Source: Nocardia vulneris (lineage in GTDB: Bacteria; Actinomycetota; Actinomycetes; Mycobacteriales; Mycobacteriaceae). From it: DNA of 64,000 bases. Each line of letters opens with the position of its first letter. Positions within the stretch are counted from its first letter, which is position 1. Positions 8,352 to 15,667 of this stretch are shown here, one piece after another. The stretch spans positions 1 through 64,000 of the forward strand of contig NZ_BDCI01000013.1 in the NCBI RefSeq assembly GCF_001613425.1, given 5' to 3'. The notes beneath the pieces were generated by a model. The model did not search any database. It was not told where the DNA came from and worked only from the letters and a program-made list of their open reading frames with translations. A program made the translations under genes and the position numbers.

Positions 8352-8789
8352 ATGGCACCGCTGATCGTTCTCGTCGTCATCACCGCAGTGGCTCGGCTCG
8401 TCGGTGGACTGGCCGGACCCGAGTGGCTCGATTCGTGGCCGCACGCCACCGCGCTCGGCCTCGCGGCGATGTTCGTGCTCACCGCCAGTGCGCACTTCCT
8501 GTCACCGCGGCGCGAAGCCCTGATCGTCATGGTGCCGCCGCAACTGCCCGGCCCGGCTGCGCTGGTCACGCTCACCGGCGTACTGGAACTGCTGGGGGCG
8601 GCCGGGCTGCTCATCCCGGCCACCGCGCGTCTCGCCGCGGTGGCGCTGATCGCGATGATGGTCCTGATGTTCCCGGCCAATATCCGAGCGGCCAAGGCGG
8701 ACACCGGTATCAAGACCATGCCGCTGCCGCTGCGCGCGGTGGTCCAGCTGGTCTTCATCGGCGCGCTGAGCATCGTGCTCTTCGGCTGA
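8352..8789 (+). CDS. DoxX-like membrane protein
   Basis: 145 residues with four hydrophobic segments, the size and topology of DoxX/DUF4267-like proteins. The motif ASAHFLSPRREALIVMVPP and the ELLGAAGLLIPATARLAA segment resemble the DoxX family in which a helix pair carries small polar residues. DoxX members have been linked to thiol/redox and quinone chemistry in the membrane, but this protein lacks any motif that fixes a role. GGAGG sits 7 nt upstream of the ATG. Likely controlled by the divergent TetR protein. Confidence 0.75.
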   Translation: MAPLIVLVVITAVARLVGGLAGPEWLDSWPHATALGLAAMFVLTASAHFLSPRREALIVMVPPQLPGPAALVTLTGVLELLGAAGLLIPATARLAAVALIAMMVLMFPANIRAAKADTGIKTMPLPLRAVVQLVFIGALSIVLFG

Positions 8790-8798
8790 CCGGGACGC

Positions 8799-8839
8799 AA
8801 GCCCGTCCGCGCGGCGAAGGTGCTGGCGCGGACGGGCTT
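8799..8839. terminator. Bidirectional terminator between doxX-like gene and PKS operon
   Basis: Perfect 14-bp stem (AAGCCCGTCCGCGC and complement), 13-nt loop, TTT at the right end and AA at the left. It sits 10 nt past the rightward stop (8789) and 13 nt past the leftward stop (8852), so it can serve both convergent transcripts. It marks the 3' limit of the biosynthetic operon. Confidence 0.8.
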
Positions 8840-8851
8840 TCGGTGCCGGGT

Positions 8852-9661
8852 TCAGCCGGCGAGCCGGGCCTTCGCGATGGTGCGTCGCAGGAACGGCCGC
8901 GCGAGATCCTCGGGCAGGTTCGCCCAGGCCAGGAAGAACCGGGTCAGCGGATCGAGCGCGATGTGGTGTCGCCCGCGGGTCAAGCCGCGCACCGCCGCCT
9001 CGGCCACCCGATCCGCGGACATCGGCCGAATGGATCCGGTGATCGCCTTGGTCTCCACCGGTTTACGGACGTTCTCCTTGGCCAGGCCGGGGGTATCGGT
9101 GTCCGCCGGATAGATGACCGTCACCCCGATACCGGCCGGTTCGGCCTCGTAGCGCAGGCACAGCGCCAGCTGCCGGATGCTCGCCTTGGTCGGCCCGTAG
9201 CCGCTGTAGCCCGCGATGCCGAGGAACGCCGCGGTGGAGCTGACCAGAAGCACCTTGCCACAGGCCCTTTCGGTCATGCCGGGCAGCACACAGCGCACCG
9301 CGTGCACCGCGCCCAGATAGTTCGCGGCCATCTGCACTTCGAATTCGCCGTGGTCGACCTCGAGGAACCGGCCGGGCAGGGTGAGCCCGGCGCAGCAGGC
9401 GAGCGCCGCGCACGGGCCGTGCTTGTGCTCCAATTCGGTGATGGCCGAAGCGAGTTGCTCCCGGTGCGTGACGTCGGCGACCGCCCAGTCCCCGCCGATA
9501 CGCTGCGCGGTGTCGCGCAGCGGCACCTTGCGCCGGGCGATGACGGAGACCGCCGCGCCCCGGCGGGCGAACGCGGCGGCCACCGCCGCGCCGATGCCCT
9601 CCGACCCGCCGGTCACGATGACATGCCTGCCGACCCACTGCGTGTCGCTGCGACCGGGCAT
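8852..9661 (-). CDS. SDR ketoreductase resembling 3-ketodihydrosphingosine reductase
   Basis: 269 residues, classical SDR. NADPH-binding TGGSEGIG near residue 17, catalytic Ser in LLVSSTAAF and Tyr/Lys in GYGPTKASI, and a C-terminal extension of about 60 residues. The TGGSxGIG opening, the YGPTK active site, the EPAGIGVTVIYPADTDTPG stretch and the hydrophobic C-terminus all recall KDSR/TSC10, which reduces the ketone made by serine palmitoyltransferase. It is the last gene of an operon containing an alpha-oxoamine synthase, so reduction of that enzyme's amino-ketone product is the natural inference. Nine bp separate it from the DUF1702 gene. A generic oxidoreductase acting elsewhere remains possible. 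Confidence 0.8.
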   Translation of the reverse strand: MPGRSDTQWVGRHVIVTGGSEGIGAAVAAAFARRGAAVSVIARRKVPLRDTAQRIGGDWAVADVTHREQLASAITELEHKHGPCAALACCAGLTLPGRFLEVDHGEFEVQMAANYLGAVHAVRCVLPGMTERACGKVLLVSSTAAFLGIAGYSGYGPTKASIRQLALCLRYEAEPAGIGVTVIYPADTDTPGLAKENVRKPVETKAITGSIRPMSADRVAEAAVRGLTRGRHHIALDPLTRFFLAWANLPEDLARPFLRRTIAKARLAG

Positions 9662-9670
9662 CGACGATCC

Positions 9671-10636
9671 TCAGGCCCGGCTCGCGGTGACGATCTCGGC
9701 GATCCGATCCCGCCAGCGCAGATACGTCGCCGACGTCCCGTCCGCGGGCAGGTCGCGCAGCGAATCCGTCATCAGCGCATCGGTTTCCGCGACGGAATGC
9801 CCGCAGAAGACCCGCGCCGCCGCCTCGGTGTGCTCGTTGGTGCTGTTGGTCTGCTGCCGGATCTTGGTGACCATCGCGCAGCCCAACGCCACCTGCGGCC
9901 GGTACCGGCCGGAGATCTCCCAGACCGCGTCCAGCTCCGCCGGTTCGACGCCGCCCGCGAAGGTCACCGCGATGCCGATACCGCTCCACAGGTCGGCCTG
10001 CCGCGGCTCGGCGAAACCGCCGACGAGTTCGGCCACCCGGCCCGGCGTCCCGCCGCCGATGAACCACAGCGCCCGGCCGAGGCCGTTGTCCGCGATGCGC
10101 CGCAGATTCGCCCGCTCGCCCATCCAGCGTGGATAGCGATTGTCGATGTACTGGCGATCCACGTAGCGCGCCTTCTGGAAGAACGCCTTATAGAAGCCGT
10201 AGCCGTCGACCGCGAGCCACCGGAACAGCGGATGCTGCGGAAAGAGCTTCTTCCACCGGGGTTTCGGGATCTTCGCCAGCGCGAGCCCGACTCCGACGAC
10301 CATGGTGAGGTCGTGCATCTTCGAGTCCGGCCCGGCGATCAGGTCGGCGGCCCGGTGCCCCGGGGAAAGCGAATCGATGGCGGTGAGGCCGACCGCGGCG
10401 CCCTCGTAGGCGAAGCCGCGGTACTTCGGCGGCACCTGGGCGAGCTGGGTGATCAGTTCGGCATTGCCGGAACTGCGCACCGCCTTGTCGATGCCGCCGA
10501 TCAGGTGCATGGTCACCTGCTCCAGTTCCAGCGCGGCGTGCGGGTTCGACTTCTCGAAGCCCTGCATGACCGAACGCACACTGGCCGGACCGGGAACGAA
10601 CAAGGCCGAGCGGATCGGGCCCAAAGGTGAAGGCAT
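9671..10636 (-). CDS. DUF1702-family protein
   Basis: 321 residues with the features I associate with DUF1702: GFAYEGAAVG, a GPDSKMHDLTMVVGVGLALAKI segment, LFRWLAVDGYGFY, GLGRALWFIGGG and QADLWSGIGIAVTFAGG. The family has no established activity but is found repeatedly in enediyne and related PKS clusters. No signal peptide or membrane helix is seen, so it is cytosolic or membrane-peripheral. It lies between the flavin reductase (18 bp gap) and the SDR, inside the operon. Its conserved His, Asp and Trp residues could form an active site, but this is a guess. Confidence 0.8.
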   Translation of the reverse strand: MPSPLGPIRSALFVPGPASVRSVMQGFEKSNPHAALELEQVTMHLIGGIDKAVRSSGNAELITQLAQVPPKYRGFAYEGAAVGLTAIDSLSPGHRAADLIAGPDSKMHDLTMVVGVGLALAKIPKPRWKKLFPQHPLFRWLAVDGYGFYKAFFQKARYVDRQYIDNRYPRWMGERANLRRIADNGLGRALWFIGGGTPGRVAELVGGFAEPRQADLWSGIGIAVTFAGGVEPAELDAVWEISGRYRPQVALGCAMVTKIRQQTNSTNEHTEAAARVFCGHSVAETDALMTDSLRDLPADGTSATYLRWRDRIAEIVTASRA

Positions 10637-10654
10637 GACAGGGTTCTCCGTTCG

Positions 10655-11149
10655 TCAGGGAAGGAAGGGGCGATAGCCGCCGTCGTAGAAGGCCAGTGCC
10701 CCGACCGCGGCGACGTCGGGGTGGCGCTCGGCGTGCACGACCTCGCCGATGACGATGCTGTGGTCACCGCAGTCGTGGCTGGCGTCGAGCTTGCATTCCA
10801 GACCCGCCACCGTTCCGGTGAGCAGTGGCGCGCCGGTGTGCGGGCCCGCGTACCAGTCCAGCTGCCGGAACTGTGCCGTGCCATCGGGTCTCGCCGAATC
10901 CGCGAAGTAGCGGGCCAGCACCTCCTGGTCGGCCGAGAGCACCGAGACGGCGAACGCGCCCGCCTCCTGGATCGCCCGATGCAACCTGGCGGTGTGCGCG
11001 ACGCACACCAGAATCAGCGGCGGATCCAGCGACACGGAGGTGAACGCATTGGCGGTCATCCCGTGCGGCCGTGGCCATCCCGTGGTGATCACCGTGACGC
11101 CGGTGGTGAACGCGCCGAGCACGCGGCGCAGCTCGGCGCTGCCGGTCAT
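10655..11149 (-). CDS. Flavin reductase-like protein (FMN-binding split barrel)
   Basis: 164 residues. Typical family motifs are present: RRVLGAFTTGVTVITT, HGMTANAFTSVSLDPPLILVCV, FAVSVLSADQ, and GLECKLDASHDCGDHSIVIGEV with the HxxxxG segment near the C-terminus. Members supply FMNH2/FADH2 to a partner monooxygenase, or themselves bind flavin. No flavin-dependent oxygenase is encoded in this operon, so the electron acceptor may be the membrane UnbU-like protein immediately upstream, or a partner elsewhere. ATG 11149 overlaps the unbU-like stop (ATGA), indicating translational coupling. Confidence 0.88.
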   Translation of the reverse strand: MTGSAELRRVLGAFTTGVTVITTGWPRPHGMTANAFTSVSLDPPLILVCVAHTARLHRAIQEAGAFAVSVLSADQEVLARYFADSARPDGTAQFRQLDWYAGPHTGAPLLTGTVAGLECKLDASHDCGDHSIVIGEVVHAERHPDVAAVGALAFYDGGYRPFLP

Positions 11150-12246
11150 GGTCGTACGGCCTCCTTTTCCGGTGCGGTTCTTACGGTTTGGCCGGCCACC
11201 TCGACGAGCACGGGTGCGGCGGGCTCGGTCAGGGGCACCGACCGTTGCCGCCACCACCCGACGAGACCGCGGCCCCACCAGTACGCGCCGCGGGCACCGC
11301 AGGTGAGCACCAGCGCGAAGAACAGCCCGTAGGAGATGTGCAGCTGGGTGACGACGCCGTAGAGCAGGCCGACCGAGGCGCCGAACATCCACTGGTACTT
11401 CTTGCCCATCGGCGTGGTGCCGGGGTCGGTGACCATGTAGTTGGTGAACAGGACGAACGCCAGGCCCGTCATCATGGACAGCGCGGCCAGGGTGGACGTG
11501 TTCGGGTCGAACACCCCGCGCACCACCGCCTGCAGCACGAACGCCGCCAGCCAGGCGAAGATCAGCGGCATCTTGCCGGTCAGTTTGGCATTCAGCATGG
11601 TGCCGCTGAACAGCAGCGCGATCACGATGAGCGCGTCGGCCGGACCCGAGATGTACTCCACGAAGTGGTACGGCGGCGCGACCGCGATCATCGGGAAGAC
11701 CAGGATGGCCACCACGATGCCGAAGTTCGACGGATTCATGAAATGCCGCATCCGGCCGTTGATCTCGGCGCGCAGCACCCACTTGGCACCCACCGCCACC
11801 GTGACACCGAAGATCACCGGCCACAGCCGATCGTGCGCGAACACCAGAAAGTTGAAGGCCAGGCCGGTGATGTGCGCGGGCAGCAGGAACTCGAACATCC
11901 CGCGCGGACCGCGGCCCATGAACGCGGGAGCGCGGTGATAGGCCCACGCAGCAAGGACTTCCAGTCCGATCTCCACGGAGTACGCGGTGGCGAGCGCGAC
12001 GAACGGCCAGAGGAAGGGCTGCTCGAACCCGAGCAGGGGAAAGCCGACCAGGTTGAAGATGGTGATCGAGATGGCGAAGTTGCGCAGCGCGAGATACCGC
12101 TTGTCCTTCGCCGGGGCGGGTGTCTGTACCCACTCCTTCGCGAACTCGGAGCCCGAACGTTGCAGCGCGGCAATGCGTTCGGAGGCATTGGGCGGGTGCC
12201 CGCCGCCGTTCGCCGCGCCGGGGTCTGGGTTTTCGTTCCCGCTCAT
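11146..12246 (-). CDS. unbU: UnbU-like integral membrane protein (RnfD/NqrB-related)
   Basis: 366 residues with about 10 membrane helices after a soluble N-terminal ~60 residues. NPSNFGIVVAILVFP corresponds to the region around the flavinylated Ser/Thr in RnfD/NqrB proteins, and TNYMVTDPGTTPMGKKYQWMFG matches the TDPxTxP motif of that superfamily. In enediyne clusters UnbU is one of the conserved proteins of unknown function accompanying the PKS. A membrane electron-transfer role, perhaps with the downstream flavin reductase, is an inference. The start ATG 12246 overlaps the upstream stop (ATGA) and its own stop overlaps the next start. Confidence 0.82.
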   Translation of the reverse strand: MSGNENPDPGAANGGGHPPNASERIAALQRSGSEFAKEWVQTPAPAKDKRYLALRNFAISITIFNLVGFPLLGFEQPFLWPFVALATAYSVEIGLEVLAAWAYHRAPAFMGRGPRGMFEFLLPAHITGLAFNFLVFAHDRLWPVIFGVTVAVGAKWVLRAEINGRMRHFMNPSNFGIVVAILVFPMIAVAPPYHFVEYISGPADALIVIALLFSGTMLNAKLTGKMPLIFAWLAAFVLQAVVRGVFDPNTSTLAALSMMTGLAFVLFTNYMVTDPGTTPMGKKYQWMFGASVGLLYGVVTQLHISYGLFFALVLTCGARGAYWWGRGLVGWWRQRSVPLTEPAAPVLVEVAGQTVRTAPEKEAVRP

Positions 12247-14249
12247 CACTTGACCTCCTGAGCGTTCGAGGTGAGGCTCACCGTGTGCCGGCCGGGCGTG
12301 AGCTGGATGGTTTGTTCGTGCGGCGCACCGGAGCTGTCGCGCCAGCAGAGCCGGACGTGCAGCGGTGTGTTCGGATCGACGTCGCCGAGGCCGAGGTGTA
12401 CTTCCGTGGCGCGTTTTCCGGTGTGACCACTGCCGCCGTCGAGATGGGCGGCGTGGATCCTGCCGTCCGGCGTACGCACCTCGACCCGGGCGTCGATGGC
12501 GGGCACGCCGAGCACCGGCAGCCCGGCGATGGTGGTCGCGGGGGAGCCCGGTGCGGTCGGCTTGACCAGCTGCAGCCCCAGGTACCGGCCGTTGTCCGCC
12601 CGATTGTTGTGGTAGAAGGTCGGATCCGCCCACTGCCTGGCCACCGCGAAGCTCAGCGCGCCGGTGCCCGTGGTGTCGCCGACAGCGATGCCGCGTGACG
12701 GGATCGGCTGATCCAGGCCGAGCGCGTGGGTGAGGTTGGCGAACTTGCCGTTCGCGTCCTGGCTGAAGAAGCCCACCGGATCGCTGCCGGACAGGTCCGC
12801 GCCGGGTCCTATGATCGGCCACGCCTGCGGATACTTCACCAGGTCGTCGTTCATGGTGCCGGCTTCCTGGATCTGTGCCCACCGGTTGGTGTCGCCCTTG
12901 ATCATGCCGGTGGCCTGGACCACCTCGTTGCGACCGTCGTTGTCGAAGTCGTCGATCTTCGCGTCCCAACCCCAAGTTTCCCAAGCCAATCCGACATCGG
13001 GGGCGCGATTCTCGAACGGGGCCACGCCGTTGCCCAGCGCGGCCGCGGCAGCGGCGGTGTCCTTCGCGGTGTTGTACCAGGCGAAGTGGCCCTCCATCAG
13101 GGCGAAGCGAGCGGCGATATTGCTGACGAACAGATCGGGCAGCCCGTCTCCGTTCAGGTCGCCGAAATCGGCGGCCATCCCTTTGTTCGAATCATGGCCC
13201 ATCACATAGGATTTCGGATCGGTGAGGCCGCGCCGCCCTTCGGCGTAACCGAACCGGATGTCACCGGGCTTCGACTTGTTGACGAACATCCGGTCCTTGC
13301 CGAAGTCGTTGGCCACGTACAGTTCCGGCAGTTGGTCGCCGGTCAGGTCGGTGGCCGCGGCGGCGAGTACCCACCCGGTGGCCTTACCGATCGGGAAGGG
13401 GTGGTCCACCTCTCGATAGTCGACCGACGGATCCGGGCCGGACCTGGCGCTGTGCAAGGTGAAGATGTGATTGCCACCGCCGTTGAGCGCGTTGGAGAAC
13501 GAATCGGTCATCCACAGCGCCATCCGGCCGTCCTGCTTCAGCACGTCCATATCGGGGAAGTAGTTGCCGATGAAGATGTCGGTGGTGCCGTTGCCGTCGA
13601 AGTCCGCGACGGCGACCGCGGCGGTGATCCAGCGGGGCCCGTGATATCCGCCGTCCTGGGTATCGGGTACCGGTACCAGGTCGATCGGCCGAAAGGTCTT
13701 GGCGTCCAGTCTCGTCGCATCGGCTCGTTGCAGCAGGACGATCGGGGTGCGGCCGTAGAAATGCACCAGCAGGTCGGTCCGGCCGTCGGAGTTGTAGTCA
13801 CCGGGCACGCATCCCGACGGCACGGTGGCGTCGTCCACCCGCAACGGCGCCCAGTCCAGGACGAAGGGCTGGTAGCGACGCGTATCGCTGTCCGGCGTCG
13901 GCGTGAGATAGACCTTGTCCGAACGGACGTCGACCATGCACAGGTCGTCGGCGAGCCGGTTGCCGTCGATATCGTTCAGCGCGGCGGCCGCGCCGACCGA
14001 GGAGATCCAGGCCGAGAGGTTCTCGTACGGTGTGCGCACCTCGCGGATCGTGCGGTCGGTGCGTACCCCGTCGGGGATCGCGATCGGCATGGGGGTGAAG
14101 TCGAACCGGCTCGCGATCGGCCCGCCCGCCTGGTCGTGCGTGGGCAGCAGCGCGCTGCGGGCGGGGATGAACAACGCGCCCATCAGCAGCAGGGCGACGG
14201 CGGGCACGACGGCCTTGCGCAGGAGCGATCTTTGGATGGGCATCTTCAC
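12246..14249 (-). CDS. unbV: UnbV-like FG-GAP/ASPIC protein, exported or membrane-anchored
   Basis: 667 residues. One N-terminal hydrophobic helix (about 10-30), then a beta-propeller with calcium-binding FG-GAP/VCBS loops: DIDGNRLADD, DYNSDGRTDLL, DFDGNGTTDIF, DLTGDQLPELY, DLNGDGLPDLF and DFDNDGRNEVV. The ~100 residues at the C-terminus (ARVEVRTPDGR onward) look like an ASPIC/UnbV domain. The family includes CRTAC1-like proteins and UnbV of enediyne clusters; activity is unknown. GTG 14249 overlaps the upstream TGA (GTGA) and has AGGAGGAG 7 nt before it; ATG 14243 is the alternative. The propeller should lie outside the membrane, next to UnbU. Confidence 0.85.
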   Translation of the reverse strand: MKMPIQRSLLRKAVVPAVALLLMGALFIPARSALLPTHDQAGGPIASRFDFTPMPIAIPDGVRTDRTIREVRTPYENLSAWISSVGAAAALNDIDGNRLADDLCMVDVRSDKVYLTPTPDSDTRRYQPFVLDWAPLRVDDATVPSGCVPGDYNSDGRTDLLVHFYGRTPIVLLQRADATRLDAKTFRPIDLVPVPDTQDGGYHGPRWITAAVAVADFDGNGTTDIFIGNYFPDMDVLKQDGRMALWMTDSFSNALNGGGNHIFTLHSARSGPDPSVDYREVDHPFPIGKATGWVLAAAATDLTGDQLPELYVANDFGKDRMFVNKSKPGDIRFGYAEGRRGLTDPKSYVMGHDSNKGMAADFGDLNGDGLPDLFVSNIAARFALMEGHFAWYNTAKDTAAAAAALGNGVAPFENRAPDVGLAWETWGWDAKIDDFDNDGRNEVVQATGMIKGDTNRWAQIQEAGTMNDDLVKYPQAWPIIGPGADLSGSDPVGFFSQDANGKFANLTHALGLDQPIPSRGIAVGDTTGTGALSFAVARQWADPTFYHNNRADNGRYLGLQLVKPTAPGSPATTIAGLPVLGVPAIDARVEVRTPDGRIHAAHLDGGSGHTGKRATEVHLGLGDVDPNTPLHVRLCWRDSSGAPHEQTIQLTPGRHTVSLTSNAQEVK

Positions 14250-15667
14250 GAGGTCTCCTCCTGGAAGAGAGTGGCTTGCTGTCCTGCCGTGGCCGCGAGT
14301 CCGTCGAGCACGTCGCGCAGCGTCACCAGCGCCCGGTCGAGTTGTTCCGTGGTGTGCCGGCAATTGACGAAGAACCGCAGCCGGGCCTCGCCCGCGGGCA
14401 CGGTGGGATGGGAGATGGCGTTGACGCTGAAGTCGCGCTGCAACATGGCGACCGCGCCGAGCACCGCGGGCTCGTCGGCGCCGGTGATGATCGGCGTGAT
14501 CGGCGTGCCCTCGGAAGTGCCGGTGTCGAAACCGCTTTCGCGCGCCCGGCGGTGGAAGTAGCGGGCATTGTGTTGCAGCGCGGCCACCCGTTCCGGTTCG
14601 TCGCGCAGCACCGCGAGGCTTTCCAGTGCCGCCGCGACGGCGGCGGGTGCGGGTGCGGCGGTGTACATGCTCAAGCCGCCCGCCACGTACTTGAAACCGT
14701 CGACCAGTTCCCGGTTTCCGGCGAGATAGCCGCCGACGCTGCCGATCGCCTTGGACAGGGTGCCCATCCAGACGTCCACCGCGTCGCCGGGCAGATCGAA
14801 CAGTTCGCGCACGCCGAGCCCGCGGGCGCCGAGCACGCCGAACGAATGCGCCTCGTCGATCATGATCGAGCAGTGGTATTTCCGTGCCACCTCGATGATC
14901 TCGGGCAATCGGACCACATCGCCGTCCATGCTGTAGACGCCCTCGACCAGGACGAGCGCCCGGTCGAAGCTGCGCCGCGACATCTTCAGGATCGCCTCGA
15001 GCGACTCGGGATCGTTGTGCCGGAAGTTGACCCGCTTGCACCGCGCCCACTCGGTACCCGCCACCATGCTGTTGTGGATCAGCGAGTCGCAGATCGCGAG
15101 ATCCCTTTTGCCGAGCAGGAATCCGATCGCCGCCGCGTTGGTGAGGTACCCGCTCGCGGTGATGATCGCGGCCTCGGTGTCGTAGGTGTCCGCGAGTTCC
15201 TGTTCCAGCTCGCCGTAGAGCGGCAATTCGCCCGCGACGATGCGGACCGCGGCGGCCGAGGTGCCGTACCGGTCGATGGCCGCCTTGGCGGCCTGGCGCA
15301 CCCGCGGTGACGCCGCCAGGTCGAGGTAGCCGAAACTGCTGAAGTTCACCACGTCCCGGTTCGCCATCCGGGTGACGGCACCGTTGACGCCCTCGTGCGG
15401 CAGGTAGTACGGATTCGGCAGGTCCATCTGTTCGAGCCACTTGTCGAAGCGGCCGAAGCGCCGCTCGGCCTCGAGTACCCCGGGGTGGTCGCGGAAGGAG
15501 GTCGTCGTCCGGTCCGCCTTGCCGTTGCCGTGCGCGGTATCCGATTGCCCGGCAACAATATTCGGCCCGCATCCGGTGCCCGCGTCGCCGTTCTCCGCGC
15601 CGCTGTCACCGTGCTTGGCCAGTAGCGCGCGGGCGAGCTCGCGCGCCTCGTTCTGATCGATGGTCAT
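14246..15667 (-). CDS. PLP-dependent alpha-oxoamine synthase (serine palmitoyltransferase/AONS type)
   Basis: 473 residues: a ~55-residue low-complexity N-terminal extension, then the fold-type I aminotransferase domain. PLP lysine K306 in MGTLSKAIGS, cofactor-ring Asp/His in IMIDEAHSFGVLG (D271, H274), and the ring-stacking His in DSLIHNS (H198). These enzymes condense an amino acid with an acyl thioester and lose CO2, giving an alpha-amino ketone. The upstream PKS ends in an ACP with no thioesterase, so this enzyme is the probable chain-release step. Its start codon overlaps the PKS stop (ATGA). The position usually held by His in the LEREIA region reads AGELPLYGELEQ, a small departure from biotin-pathway AONS that argues against a role in biotin synthesis. 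Confidence 0.85.
   Translation of the reverse strand: MTIDQNEARELARALLAKHGDSGAENGDAGTGCGPNIVAGQSDTAHGNGKADRTTTSFRDHPGVLEAERRFGRFDKWLEQMDLPNPYYLPHEGVNGAVTRMANRDVVNFSSFGYLDLAASPRVRQAAKAAIDRYGTSAAAVRIVAGELPLYGELEQELADTYDTEAAIITASGYLTNAAAIGFLLGKRDLAICDSLIHNSMVAGTEWARCKRVNFRHNDPESLEAILKMSRRSFDRALVLVEGVYSMDGDVVRLPEIIEVARKYHCSIMIDEAHSFGVLGARGLGVRELFDLPGDAVDVWMGTLSKAIGSVGGYLAGNRELVDGFKYVAGGLSMYTAAPAPAAVAAALESLAVLRDEPERVAALQHNARYFHRRARESGFDTGTSEGTPITPIITGADEPAVLGAVAMLQRDFSVNAISHPTVPAGEARLRFFVNCRHTTEQLDRALVTLRDVLDGLAATAGQQATLFQEETS

Noticed and set aside
12726..14561. Rightward 611-codon open frame across the UnbV-like gene
   Set aside because: Antisense shadow; composition is unlike a folded protein and the leftward gene shows clear calcium-binding repeats.
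14246..15667. Biotin-pathway BioF or threonine-pathway Kbl
   Set aside because: No biotin or threonine genes adjoin it, it is coupled to the PKS stop codon, and it has a long N-terminal extension and a Tyr where BioF has His near the LE-rich helix.
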